NCBI GenBank assembly: GCA_050299175.1
Contig: JBNKVM010000067.1
Location: forward strand, 77,671 to 141,670
Source: JAPHTQ01 sp050299175
GTDB lineage: Bacteria; Pseudomonadota; Gammaproteobacteria; Thiohalomonadales; Thiohalomonadaceae
DNA length: 64,000 nucleotides
Reading direction: 5' to 3'
How positions within the stretch are numbered: the first letter of the stretch is position 1; every line of letters starts with the position of its first letter. Position numbers and translations under genes: made by a program. Shown here piece by piece: positions 1 through 7,956 of the stretch. The notes beneath the pieces are model-generated. The model was given only the letters and a program-made list of their open reading frames with translations, was not told the DNA's origin and did not search any database.

Positions 1-411
1 CCCCTCAAAGCAAAAGCGGTCTGTAGGCAGGCCACTGGCGGAGAGCGCGGCGATCAGGGCACTGGGACCGGGCACCGGGACCACTTTCAGCCCCGCCAGT
101 TGGGCATCGCGCACCAGCACGTAGCCCGGATCACTAATTAAAGGTGTCCCGGCATCGGAGATCAGGGCGATGGACTCGCCTTGCTGCAGACGCTCAAGCA
201 GCACGCCGCTGCGTTCACGTTCGTTGTGCTCATGCAGGGAAAAGAGTGGTGTGGTAACGGAGAAGTGGCGCAGCAACCCGGCACTATGACGGGTGTCCTC
301 GGCGGCGATACAGTCCACCTGATTCAGGATATCCACGGCCCGTGGAGTAAGATCGCCGAGATTTCCGATAGGTGTCGCAACAATGTAAAGGACACCCGCT
401 TCAATTGACAC
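1..411 (-). CDS. rsmI: 16S rRNA 2'-O-ribose C1402 methyltransferase RsmI (partial, C-terminus cut by window)
   Basis: RsmI uses S-adenosylmethionine to methylate the ribose of C1402 in the decoding centre of 16S rRNA. Only the N-terminal 137 codons are present; the gene runs off base 1. The frame opens with a GTG at 411 and reads VATPIGNLGDLTPRA near the N-terminus, then AEDTRHSAGLL, then LISDAGTPLISDPGYVLV and VPGPSALIAALSASGLP, which are hallmarks of the tetrapyrrole-methylase fold of this family. It is divergent from lpoA across 81 bp, the same arrangement as rsmI (yraL) and lpoA (yraM) in E. coli. No earlier in-frame start is better. The identification is secure; the start codon is slightly less so. 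Confidence 0.95.
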   Translation of the reverse strand, partial: MSIEAGVLYIVATPIGNLGDLTPRAVDILNQVDCIAAEDTRHSAGLLRHFSVTTPLFSLHEHNERERSGVLLERLQQGESIALISDAGTPLISDPGYVLVRDAQLAGLKVVPVPGPSALIAALSASGLPTDRFCFEG

Positions 412-492
412 TGCGTCACCTCGCCAAGATACTGTGCAATTTGCAGAACACCCGGCAGTTTCCGGGCGCAAGATAGCGGAACATATCATCCC

Positions 493-2406
493 ATGCAGAA
501 GCAGAAGAAACTATTGGTTTTACTCCTCGTTGCCGCATTGGCCGGTTGCGCGGGCGGTCCGACACGCAAGGTCTTCTCCCCCGAGGAGAAACCGGGAGCC
601 GCCGCCGAGGCGATGCAGAGCGGCGATTATCAGTTGGCCGCCTCACTCTATAGCCAACTCGCCGCCACGGTGCCACCGCCTAAAGGTTACGAATACGGTT
701 ATCTCGCCGCCCAGGCAATGTTCCAGGCAGGTCTTCTGAATCAGGCCAGTGAACAGCTGCAGCTGTTGCCGGAAAAGAACCTGTCGCTGGAACTGCGGAT
801 GAAAGTCCAGCTGTTGCGCGCCGAAATCCCGCTCAAACGTGACCCGGATCTGTCGCTGGCCATCCTGGATCGGCCCGCGGTGCCTGAAAACCTGCTGAAG
901 GACGGCGGCGCACTTCATTCTCGTTACCACCTGCTGCGCGCCAGGGCCTTCGCCCGTGTCGGTAACCACCTGGAAACCACGCGCGAATACATCCTGCATG
1001 AGCTCTATCTCAGCGATGAGCAACAGATCCAGAACGTGCAATTGGCGATCTGGCAGTCACTCTCCCTGCTGACCCCACAGGCACTGCGCCAGTTACGGAT
1101 ACAGCCACCACCCGATGCCCTGAGTGGCTGGATGGAGCTGGTGGAAATTTCCAAGGACTACAACTTGACCCCGCATCAGGTACAGAAGCGGATCGCCACC
1201 TGGCGCCAACGCTACAAGGGCCACCCAGCCCGAGAAGCGGTACTGCAGATGCTGGTCGAGCGCAGCCGGGAACTGTCACAACGCCCCGCCAGTATCGGTC
1301 TGCTGCTGCCGCTGAGCGGTCGCTTTGCCGCTGCGGGTAAGGCTATTCAGGAAGGACTGTTCGCTGCCTATTATCAGGACCCGCAACACGATTCGATCAC
1401 CCTGCATATCTACGATATCGGTGATCGTCCCGATGAAGTGGACACGGCCTACGAGAAGGCAGTCGACGAGGGCGCGGAATTTATTATCGGCCCGCTGGAC
1501 AAGGGCGCCACGGCGAAACTTGCCGAGCGCAGCAGCCTGCCAGTCCCGACCCTGGCACTCAACTACGCCCAACCCGCCAGCAGCGACCGCCTCTACCAGT
1601 TCAGTCTGGCGCCGGAAGACGAGGCGCGCGAAGTCGCCGATCGCGCCTGGCAGGAGGGTCATACCCATGCCGCCCTGCTACTGCCGCAAAGCAGCCTTGG
1701 CGACCGTCTGGCCGAAGCGTTCAAGGCACGTTGGCAGGAGTTAGGCGGCTCGATTGGTAGTGAAAGTCGTTACGATGCGAGCAAGAACGACTTCTCTATT
1801 CCGATCAAGAATCTGCTCAACATCAACGACAGTGAGTTCCGCAAACGCCGTGTCAATCAACTGATCGCTGGCAAAGTCGAGTTCACTCCACGTCGCCGCC
1901 AGGATATCGACTTTATTTTCCTTGCCGCCTTCCCGCGTCAGGCGCGACTGATTCGTCCGCAGTTGAAGTTCTACCACGCCGCCGACCTGCCGATCCTCGC
2001 CACCTCTCATCTCTATCAGGGCGAGATCAACCGCAACGCCGACCGCGACATGGACGACATTACCTTCTGTGATATGCCGTGGACCCTCGACGCACCGAGT
2101 TCACTGCAGGATTTTCGTCGTAACAATGCCAAGGAGTTCGAAAAACACCGTGGCGAGTTGCAGCGGCTGGTCGCCCTGGGCGTTGACGCTTACCGTCTGG
2201 TGCCACTACTGCCGATGCTTGAGAGTCATCCTTTCGAGCACTATCGCGGCGAAACCGGCAAACTCTCAGTCAGTGCCAACGGCCGTGTCGAGCGCCAGTT
2301 ATTTTGGGCCCAGTTCACCCGAGGCATACCGCGACTCCAGGAAGAGCGTGTGGTAGAAATCAATGGAGATTGGCAAAACACGGCAGGCGATCGGCCAGCA
2401 CGCTGA
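493..2406 (+). CDS. lpoA: Penicillin-binding-protein activator LpoA (LppC family lipoprotein)
   Basis: LpoA is an outer-membrane lipoprotein that reaches through the periplasm and activates the peptidoglycan synthase PBP1A. The 637-residue product starts with a lipoprotein signal (KKLLVLLLVAALAGC, lipidated Cys near residue 19). A helical, TPR-like N-terminal half follows to about residue 250, then a periplasmic-binding-protein-like LppC domain from about 260, beginning PASIGLLLPLSGRFAAAGKA. The length and two-domain layout match the family. Its last 44 bp overlap yraN, so the two are probably translated from one message. Its place between rsmI and yraN-diaA-dolP is the conserved gammaproteobacterial order. 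Confidence 0.95.
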   Translation: MQKQKKLLVLLLVAALAGCAGGPTRKVFSPEEKPGAAAEAMQSGDYQLAASLYSQLAATVPPPKGYEYGYLAAQAMFQAGLLNQASEQLQLLPEKNLSLELRMKVQLLRAEIPLKRDPDLSLAILDRPAVPENLLKDGGALHSRYHLLRARAFARVGNHLETTREYILHELYLSDEQQIQNVQLAIWQSLSLLTPQALRQLRIQPPPDALSGWMELVEISKDYNLTPHQVQKRIATWRQRYKGHPAREAVLQMLVERSRELSQRPASIGLLLPLSGRFAAAGKAIQEGLFAAYYQDPQHDSITLHIYDIGDRPDEVDTAYEKAVDEGAEFIIGPLDKGATAKLAERSSLPVPTLALNYAQPASSDRLYQFSLAPEDEAREVADRAWQEGHTHAALLLPQSSLGDRLAEAFKARWQELGGSIGSESRYDASKNDFSIPIKNLLNINDSEFRKRRVNQLIAGKVEFTPRRRQDIDFIFLAAFPRQARLIRPQLKFYHAADLPILATSHLYQGEINRNADRDMDDITFCDMPWTLDAPSSLQDFRRNNAKEFEKHRGELQRLVALGVDAYRLVPLLPMLESHPFEHYRGETGKLSVSANGRVERQLFWAQFTRGIPRLQEERVVEINGDWQNTAGDRPAR

Positions 2407-2734
2407 ACAACTCGCCGAACACTATCTGCTGAATCAGGGACTGCGACTACAGCAACGGAACTACCGTTGCCGTGGCGGCGAGATTGATCTGATTATGCTC
2501 GAAGGTGAAACCCTGGTGTTCGTTGAGGTACGCTACCGCAAACATCAGGGCTTCGGCGGCGCGGCCGCGAGTGTGGATCGACGCAAACAGCAGCGTCTAC
2601 GACTTGCGGCACAGCACTACCTGCAACGCCACCCCGTTAACCGGGCCTGTCGCTTTGATGTCATCGCCATCAGCCCGGCCGCTGGCGGGCAGAACAACGT
2701 ACAGTGGATTACCAACGCAATCGAATCGGATTGA
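2363..2734 (+). CDS. yraN: UPF0102 / YraN family endonuclease-like protein
   Basis: A small (123-residue) protein of the YraN family, which has a Holliday-junction-resolvase-like nuclease fold; its cellular role is unsettled. The core motif is visible as GEIDLIMLEGETLVFVEV, containing the E-x-D and E-V-R residues of the restriction-endonuclease-like fold, preceded by GQHAEQLAEHYLLNQG. The ATG at 2363 lies inside the end of lpoA (44-bp overlap) and gives the usual family length; no later ATG fits before the conserved N-terminal helix. It is followed at once by diaA. Confidence 0.93.
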   Translation: MEIGKTRQAIGQHAEQLAEHYLLNQGLRLQQRNYRCRGGEIDLIMLEGETLVFVEVRYRKHQGFGGAAASVDRRKQQRLRLAAQHYLQRHPVNRACRFDVIAISPAAGGQNNVQWITNAIESD

Positions 2735-2739
2735 AACAG

Positions 2740-3333
2740 ATGCAAATCGAAGAACGTATAAAGCTCCACTTTGAAGCCAGCGCCAAACTCAAGCTCGCTG
2801 CCATGGATCAGCTGGCACCGGGGATTGCTGCTGCGGCAGAACTCATCGCTCGGCAATTGCTAGCCGGACACAAGGTATTAAGCTGCGGTAACGGCGGTTC
2901 CGCGGGCGATGCTCAGCACTTCTCCTCGGAGATGCTCAACCGTTTCGAACGCGAGCGTCCGGGGTTGCCTGCGGTAGCGTTGTCGACCGACACCTCGACC
3001 CTCACCTCTATCGCCAACGACTACCACTACAACGAGATATTCTCCAAACAGGTACGTGCACTGGGTCTGGAGGGTGATGTATTGCTGGCGATATCCACCA
3101 GCGGCAATTCGGCCAATGTGGTCCAGGCGATGGAAGCGGCGCACGATCGCGGTATGCAGGTCGTCGCCCTGACCGGCAAGGAAGGCGGCGCCATGGCGAT
3201 GAAGCTCAGCGACGGCGATATCGAACTGCGCGTCCCCTCCGAATCGACCGCACGCATTCAGGAGGTTCATCTGCTGATCATCCACTGTCTCTGCGATCTC
3301 ATCGATCTACAACTGTTCGGTGCGGAAGGGTGA
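2740..3333 (+). CDS. diaA: DnaA initiator-associating protein DiaA (SIS domain)
   Basis: DiaA is a tetrameric SIS-domain protein that binds DnaA and promotes its assembly at oriC; it resembles the phosphoheptose isomerase GmhA. From the ATG at 2740 the product is 197 residues, essentially the E. coli DiaA length. An upstream in-frame start at 2704 would add 12 residues lying inside yraN and is less likely. The SIS signatures CGNGGSAGDAQHFSSE, STDTSTLTSIANDY and ISTSGNSANVVQAM are clear. GmhA is the main alternative, but the position between yraN and dolP favours DiaA. Its stop overlaps the GTG of the next gene. Confidence 0.9.
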   Translation: MQIEERIKLHFEASAKLKLAAMDQLAPGIAAAAELIARQLLAGHKVLSCGNGGSAGDAQHFSSEMLNRFERERPGLPAVALSTDTSTLTSIANDYHYNEIFSKQVRALGLEGDVLLAISTSGNSANVVQAMEAAHDRGMQVVALTGKEGGAMAMKLSDGDIELRVPSESTARIQEVHLLIIHCLCDLIDLQLFGAEG

Positions 3334-3911
3334 GCATGCCGCTACGCGCTGGTGTTTTGCTTGTTCTCCTTGGCCTGCTCACTGGCTGTGCCGCGCCGCT
3401 GGTACTGGCGGGCGGCGCTGCCGCAGGGGTGGCTATCGCCAAGGATCGCCGTAGCACCGAAGTGATGCTCAACGACGAGCGCATCGAGATCAGCGCCCAG
3501 GATCGCATCACCGACGATGCCGAGTTGCTGGAGAGCAGCCACGTGAATATCACCAGCTACAACGGCGTGGTGCTGATCAGCGGCGAAACCATACTGCCGA
3601 TGTACAAGGCACAGGTCGAAAAGATGGTGCGTGAAGAGCGCGGCGTGCGCGAAGTCCGCAACGAACTGCGTATTGCTCCTGCCAGCAGTACCGAAAGCCG
3701 TCGCAACGACACAAAACTGACAGCACGCGTTCTCTCACGCCTGTTCGACGCTGATGGTGTCGACACCGCCAATGTCAAAGTGGTCAGTGAAAATGCCACG
3801 GTCTACCTGATGGGCCTGCTTAGCCGTGATGAGGCAGAGCGTATCGTCCAGGTGGTGCGCCGCACCCAGGGGGTTGAACGGGTGGTCAAGGTATTCGAAT
3901 ATCAGGGATGA
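3330..3911 (+). CDS. dolP: Outer-membrane lipoprotein DolP (YraP), dual BON domain
   Basis: DolP is an outer-membrane lipoprotein with two BON domains that binds anionic phospholipid and supports envelope integrity and BAM function. The 193-residue product has a lipoprotein signal ending LLGLLTGC, a glycine-rich linker (AGGAAAGVAIAKDRR), a first BON domain (about residues 45-115) and a second (about 120-190, ending VERVVKVFEYQG). Translation may begin at the GTG at 3330, which overlaps the diaA stop, or at the ATG two codons later. It overlaps the following oxidase gene by 4 bp (ATGA), so the cluster appears translationally coupled. Confidence 0.93.
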   Translation: MSMPLRAGVLLVLLGLLTGCAAPLVLAGGAAAGVAIAKDRRSTEVMLNDERIEISAQDRITDDAELLESSHVNITSYNGVVLISGETILPMYKAQVEKMVREERGVREVRNELRIAPASSTESRRNDTKLTARVLSRLFDADGVDTANVKVVSENATVYLMGLLSRDEAERIVQVVRRTQGVERVVKVFEYQG

Positions 3912-5305
3912 ACAGCGCCGCCGCCCTCCCCTCTGCCTTTCTCGCTGTGCTACAGCAGCAACTTCCTGCCGGGACGCTCTGCCTCGATGAAGCGGAACGC
4001 TGGACCTACGGCTACGACAACAGCCGCCTGCACCACCTGCCTGCCGTGGTGGTCATGCCGGAGAACGAAGAACAGATAGCGACCCTGCTACGCCTGTGTC
4101 ACGAACATCGTATCCCCGTCACCGCCCGAGGCAGTGGCACGGGTACCGCCGGCGCAGCGGTACCTGCCGAGAACGGCGTGGTGCTCTCCTGTGAAAGACT
4201 CAATCGTATTCTAAAGGTCGACCCGGATAATCGCCTGATGGTGGTGCAGCCCGGCGTCACCAACGGCCAGGTCCAGCAAGCCGCAGCGGAACACGGTTTC
4301 TTCTGGCCACCCGATCCGACCAGCGCAGAGGTCTGCACCATCGGCGGCAACCTGGCCTGTAACGCCGCGGGACCCCGGGCAGTCAAATACGGCACGCCAC
4401 GGGAAAACACCCTGGGAGTGCGTGCCGTGACTATCGAAGGTAATGTGCTCAAAACCGGCACCCACACCACCAAAGGGGTGGTTGGTTACGATCTGACCCG
4501 CCTGCTGATTGGCGCCGAAGGCACCCTGGCGGTAATCACCGAGGCCACTCTCAAACTCACACCGCAGGCGGAAAGCAAACGAACATTGCGCGCCATCTAC
4601 CGCGACATGGCATGCGCCGCCCGTGCGGTGTCACGCATCATGGCCCAGCCGGTCACCCCCTGTACCCTCGAATTCATGGACGGTCAGGCATTGGCGATGA
4701 TCCGCGACTACAGCGACAACGACCTGCCCGCCGCCGCGGGTGCACTTTTGATGATTGAAGTGGATGGCAGCGCCGCGGCCATTGAGGCCGATGCCGGCGC
4801 GGTATGCAAGGCTGCGGAAGTGGAAGGCTGTCTGGAGGTGCTACTCGCTAGTGGCACAGAGGAGGTGGCGGCATTGTGGACCCTGCGCAAGGCGCTCTCC
4901 CCTGCCCTGCGCAATGTGGCACCGAAAAAGATAAACGAAGACATTGTGGTGCCAGTCTCGCGTATGCCCGAACTCATCGACGGTATCCAGAAACTATCGC
5001 AACGCCACGGCATCACCATCGTCAACTTCGGCCACGCAGGTAACGGCAATATTCACGTCAACCTGCTGGTCGACCCGGACGACCCGGCAGAGATGACACG
5101 TGCCGATACCTGTCTGGGCGAACTGTTCGATCTGGTACTGGGACTCGACGGCACCCTCTCCGGCGAGCACGGTATCGGGACGGTGAAACGGGAATTTGTC
5201 GCCCGCGAACTGGACCCGGCGGCGCTAAAACTGATGCAGCAGATCAAGCAGCAATTCGACCCACACAATCTACTCAACCCCGGCAAGGCCTTGCCGGGGA
5301 TCTGA
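3908..5305 (+). CDS. FAD-linked oxidase, GlcD / D-lactate dehydrogenase type
   Basis: A 465-residue flavoprotein of the GlcD/DLD family, which oxidises 2-hydroxy acids such as glycolate or D-lactate. The FAD-binding PCMH domain occupies about residues 35-215, with PVTARGSGTGTAGAAVP and CTIGGNLACNAAGPRAVKYG as the cofactor-binding stretches. The C-terminal FAD-linked oxidase domain includes VNFGHAGNGNIHVNLL and the terminal SGEHGIGTVKREF, near the metal and active site. No GlcE or GlcF partner genes are adjacent, so it is probably a stand-alone dehydrogenase; the substrate cannot be read from sequence. It overlaps dolP by 4 bp and ends one base before the convergent macro-domain gene. Confidence 0.88.
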   Translation: MNSAAALPSAFLAVLQQQLPAGTLCLDEAERWTYGYDNSRLHHLPAVVVMPENEEQIATLLRLCHEHRIPVTARGSGTGTAGAAVPAENGVVLSCERLNRILKVDPDNRLMVVQPGVTNGQVQQAAAEHGFFWPPDPTSAEVCTIGGNLACNAAGPRAVKYGTPRENTLGVRAVTIEGNVLKTGTHTTKGVVGYDLTRLLIGAEGTLAVITEATLKLTPQAESKRTLRAIYRDMACAARAVSRIMAQPVTPCTLEFMDGQALAMIRDYSDNDLPAAAGALLMIEVDGSAAAIEADAGAVCKAAEVEGCLEVLLASGTEEVAALWTLRKALSPALRNVAPKKINEDIVVPVSRMPELIDGIQKLSQRHGITIVNFGHAGNGNIHVNLLVDPDDPAEMTRADTCLGELFDLVLGLDGTLSGEHGIGTVKREFVARELDPAALKLMQQIKQQFDPHNLLNPGKALPGI

Positions 5306-5794
5306 TCACCTCAACAACTGCCGATAGATCGCTGTGTCTTCGCCACCATGGGTGACGGCGATAATACGCTCAAACCTTGTTTCATACTCACGCATCATCG
5401 CGAGGGCGATCTGTGCCGCCTCATCTTTGGGATAGCCGTAAACACCGGTGCTAATCGAAGGAAAGGCGATGCTGTGAAGATTATTGGCCAACGCCAGTTC
5501 GAGGGAGTTGCGATAGCAATCAGCGAGCAGTTCTGCCTCGCCCTGTTGGCCACCATGCCATACCGGACCGACAGTGCTGATCACATGGCGTGCAGGAAGC
5601 TGGAAACCGGGACTGAGTTTGGCCTCGCCGGTACGGCAACCGCCCAGGGTAGCATTGAATTCACGGAGTTGTGGTCCCGCGGCCCGATGGATGGCGCCGT
5701 CAACACCACCACCGCCCAGCAGACTCTGGTTGGCGGCGTTGACGATGGCATCGACTTCGAGTTGGGTTATATCGCCCTGGAAGAGCTCGATCAT
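5306..5794 (-). CDS. Macro-domain protein, O-acetyl-ADP-ribose deacetylase type (YmdB-like)
   Basis: A 162-residue single macro domain. Proteins of this type bind ADP-ribose and remove acetyl or ADP-ribosyl groups from O-acetyl-ADP-ribose or modified proteins. The signature VDAIVNAANQSLLGGGGVDG sits near the N-terminus, followed by IHRAAGPQL, and the phosphate-binding loop appears as IAFPSISTGVYGYPKDEAA near residue 120. The length and motifs match the MacroD / YmdB class. It is convergent with the GlcD-like gene (stops one base apart) and is separated from sspB upstream by a 192-bp MITE-like repeat that probably lies in its leader. Confidence 0.93.
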   Translation of the reverse strand: MIELFQGDITQLEVDAIVNAANQSLLGGGGVDGAIHRAAGPQLREFNATLGGCRTGEAKLSPGFQLPARHVISTVGPVWHGGQQGEAELLADCYRNSLELALANNLHSIAFPSISTGVYGYPKDEAAQIALAMMREYETRFERIIAVTHGGEDTAIYRQLLR

Positions 5795-5829
5795 GTGGCC
5801 CCCAATTTACAGAAGGACAACTCTCTATA

Positions 5830-6021
5830 GGGTACCTCTAAAAATTCAATCAAGGCGATGGTCGCTCTCGGCATCCTGCCTCCCGCTACACTAGTACTTC
5901 CCTGTACGTCGAGTGCAAGGCAAAAAGCGACGAAAAAGCGCAGTTTAGATGGAGTAAATGAGCATTTTGAGAAGCTTTTTAACGCCGCAATCGCGGCTTG
6001 AGTGGATTTTTAGAGGAGCCC
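5830..6021. repeat. MITE-like repeat, copy 1 (192 bp, terminal inverted repeats)
   Basis: The ends are imperfect inverted repeats of about 25 bp: GGGTACCTCTAAAAATTCA at the left, and at the right GGGCTCCTCTAAAAATCCA when read on the other strand. The interior shares long blocks with 40804-41065 and with 58051-58172, including GTCGAGTGCAAGGC, AAAAAGCGCAGTTTA and TAAATGAGCATTTTGAG. No protein is encoded. It fills the gap between sspB (stop codon one base away) and the macro-domain gene. I infer a miniature inverted-repeat element; no flanking target duplication is obvious. Confidence 0.8.
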
Positions 6022-6022
6022 T

Positions 6023-6421
6023 TTACTTAACGACGCGCAACTTGGGACGCTTCTTATTGTCGTCACCGCCACTGCCGGAAGGCGGGGTATCGCTACCCTC
6101 TTCCTCGGTGAAGACCATCCCCTTGCCGTTCTCCCGGGCGTAGATCGCCAGCACCGACATCACCGGGATGTTGATATGCATCGGCGTACCGCTGAAACGG
6201 GCGTCCATCTCCACCAGTGCGTTGCCCAGTTGCAGGTTCTGTACCGCGCTGGGATTGATGTTGAGGACGATCTTGCCGCCCTCGACAAACTGGCGCGGTA
6301 CCACAACTTCCTCGTCTTCGGCGTTGACCAGCACATAGGGGGTCATACCGTTGTCGACGATCCAGTCGTATAGCGCCCGAATCAGGTAGGGCCGACTCGG
6401 CGTCATGGATTCTTCTGCCAT
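6023..6421 (-). CDS. sspB: ClpXP protease specificity-enhancing factor SspB
   Basis: SspB is an adaptor that binds ssrA-tagged peptides and delivers them to ClpXP. The 132-residue product has the N-terminal SspB fold (SRPYLIRALYDWIVDNGMTPY; then RQFVEGGKIVLNINPSAVQN), followed by a flexible acidic and glycine-rich linker from about residue 105. It ends RPKLRVVK, the short C-terminal peptide that docks on ClpX. It lies 30 bp downstream of sspA on the same strand, the usual sspA-sspB operon. The stop is one base from the MITE-like repeat. Confidence 0.97.
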   Translation of the reverse strand: MAEESMTPSRPYLIRALYDWIVDNGMTPYVLVNAEDEEVVVPRQFVEGGKIVLNINPSAVQNLQLGNALVEMDARFSGTPMHINIPVMSVLAIYARENGKGMVFTEEEGSDTPPSGSGGDDNKKRPKLRVVK

Positions 6422-6451
6422 AGTGCGTCTGCTCCTCCGACAAGCAGTGGA

Positions 6452-7078
6452 TTAGTCGCGCATCTCCCGCTCAAGCATGCTCAGGCTGGCCTGGAACGAC
6501 TCAAGGGCAAACAGTCGGTCAGCATAGGCCAGCAACGGTGCCGCCTGCTTCGGCAACGAGATGTTCATCTGCGGCAAGCGCCACAGCAGCGGTGCCATGG
6601 CACAGTCCACCAGGGAGAACTCATCGCTGAGGAAATAGGGTTTTTGCTCGAAGATCGGACTGATCATCATCAGATTGTCGCGGATCTCTTTCTTCGCCTT
6701 GGTCGCCGCCTTGTCATTGCTGTTCCAGGCAACGTTGAAATGGCTGTAGAGATCCTGCTCGATACGATGCAGCATCAGGCGATTGGTCGCACGGGACACC
6801 GGGTCAACCGGCATCAGCGGCGGATGGGGAAAACGTTCATCCAGATACTCCATGATGACCTGGGCGTCGTAGAGCACCAGATCGCGATCCACCAGCGTGG
6901 GAACGGAGTTATAGGGGTTAAGGTCGATCAGGTCTTCCGGCAGGTTGCCGTAGTCGACAGGGACGATGTCGACATTAATACCCTTCTCAGCAAGGACGAT
7001 ACGAACGCGATGGCTATAAACGTCGGTATCGCCGGAAAAAAGTGTCATTACAGAGCGGCGGTTGGCAACCACACCCAT
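6452..7078 (-). CDS. sspA: Stringent starvation protein A SspA (GST-fold RNA polymerase-associated factor)
   Basis: SspA has a glutathione-S-transferase fold without the enzyme activity; it binds sigma70 RNA polymerase and affects stress and virulence promoters. The ATG at 7078, preceded by AGGAG, gives 208 residues starting MGVVANRRSVMTLFSGDTD, which matches the family N-terminus; an upstream in-frame start at 7114 would add 12 residues inside a terminator hairpin and is rejected. The N-terminal thioredoxin-like domain runs to about residue 85 (NSVPTLVDRDLVLYDAQVIM) and the helical C-terminal domain follows. It is the first gene of sspA-sspB, downstream of petC. Confidence 0.96.
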   Translation of the reverse strand: MGVVANRRSVMTLFSGDTDVYSHRVRIVLAEKGINVDIVPVDYGNLPEDLIDLNPYNSVPTLVDRDLVLYDAQVIMEYLDERFPHPPLMPVDPVSRATNRLMLHRIEQDLYSHFNVAWNSNDKAATKAKKEIRDNLMMISPIFEQKPYFLSDEFSLVDCAMAPLLWRLPQMNISLPKQAAPLLAYADRLFALESFQASLSMLEREMRD

Positions 7079-7108
7079 CTCATTCTCCTGCTTTACAAGT
7101 TCCAAAAC

Positions 7109-7137
7109 GAACAAGGGGGCACAAGGCCCCCTTGAAA
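7109..7137 (-). terminator. Stem-loop terminator between petC and sspA
   Basis: A perfect 9-bp stem, CAAGGGGGC and GCCCCCTTG, with a 5-base loop, lies 85 bp after the petC stop and about 33 bp before the sspA start. On the minus strand it is followed by TTCGTTTT, a modest T-rich tract; on the plus strand it is followed by five A residues. It most likely ends petABC transcription. Because it is so close to the sspA start, partial read-through could also set sspA levels; that is inference. Confidence 0.6.
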
Positions 7138-7218
7138 AATCCTGTCCGACATTAAGGTTGTCGGCTTCTGGCGTTGGCCGGACGGCTATTCTAACACATC
7201 CGAAACGCCTTCAGGATT

Positions 7219-7956
7219 TCAATGTACGTCTTTCCAGTACTCCTTCTTCAGGGCATAGGCAAAGACGAACAGTACTGCCAGGAACAGCAGTACCCAGATA
7301 CCGATTTGGGTACGCTTGAGCTGGATTGGCTCACCGACATAAACCAGGAACGCAGTCAGGTCGCGAGCGGCCTGATCGTACTCTTCCTTGCTCATGCTAC
7401 CGGGCTGAACAATCTCGAAACCGGTGATGACAGAGGTTTCGTTACCTTCAGCGTCGGTATGGGTCTCGGTGATCGCCTTCTGCATCCCCTGCAGTTCCCA
7501 CAGTACGTGCGGCATGCCCACGTCCGGGAACATCAGATTGTTGACCCCGAACGGACGCTTGGGATCGATGTAGAAGGTGGTCAGGTAGTTGTAGATGTAG
7601 TCCACACCCCGAGCACGAGCCATCACGCTCAGATCCGGCGGCGGGTTACCGAACCAGCGCTTGGCGTCAGCCGCAGGCATAGCAACCTTCATGGTGGAAC
7701 CGATCTTATCTGACGCCAGCATCAGGTTATTCTTCACCTGCTCGTCGGTCAGACCCAGATCCTGACCCATGCGGCTGTAGCGCTGGGATTCGGCTGAGTG
7801 ACAGCTGAGGCAATAGTTCATGAACAACTTGGCGCCATGACGCAGCGACTCTTTGTTGCCCATGTCGATGTTGGCTTTTTCCATGTGCGGACCCGCGCCG
7901 GAAGCCATCACGGCAACCGGGAGCGCGAGCAGCAGTGCAGTAATCAGTTTCTTCAT
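7219..7956 (-). CDS. petC: Cytochrome c1 of the bc1 complex
   Basis: Cytochrome c1 carries electrons from the Rieske centre to soluble cytochrome c in respiratory complex III. The 245-residue product has a Sec signal (first 18 residues, ending VMASG), a c-type haem site CLSCHS near residue 52, the axial-Met region GVNNLMFPDVGMPHVLWE, and a C-terminal anchor helix (WVLLFLAVLFVFAYALKK) with the haem domain in the periplasm. It is the last gene of petA-petB-petC and overlaps the end of petB by 4 bp. Confidence 0.97.
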   Translation of the reverse strand: MKKLITALLLALPVAVMASGAGPHMEKANIDMGNKESLRHGAKLFMNYCLSCHSAESQRYSRMGQDLGLTDEQVKNNLMLASDKIGSTMKVAMPAADAKRWFGNPPPDLSVMARARGVDYIYNYLTTFYIDPKRPFGVNNLMFPDVGMPHVLWELQGMQKAITETHTDAEGNETSVITGFEIVQPGSMSKEEYDQAARDLTAFLVYVGEPIQLKRTQIGIWVLLFLAVLFVFAYALKKEYWKDVH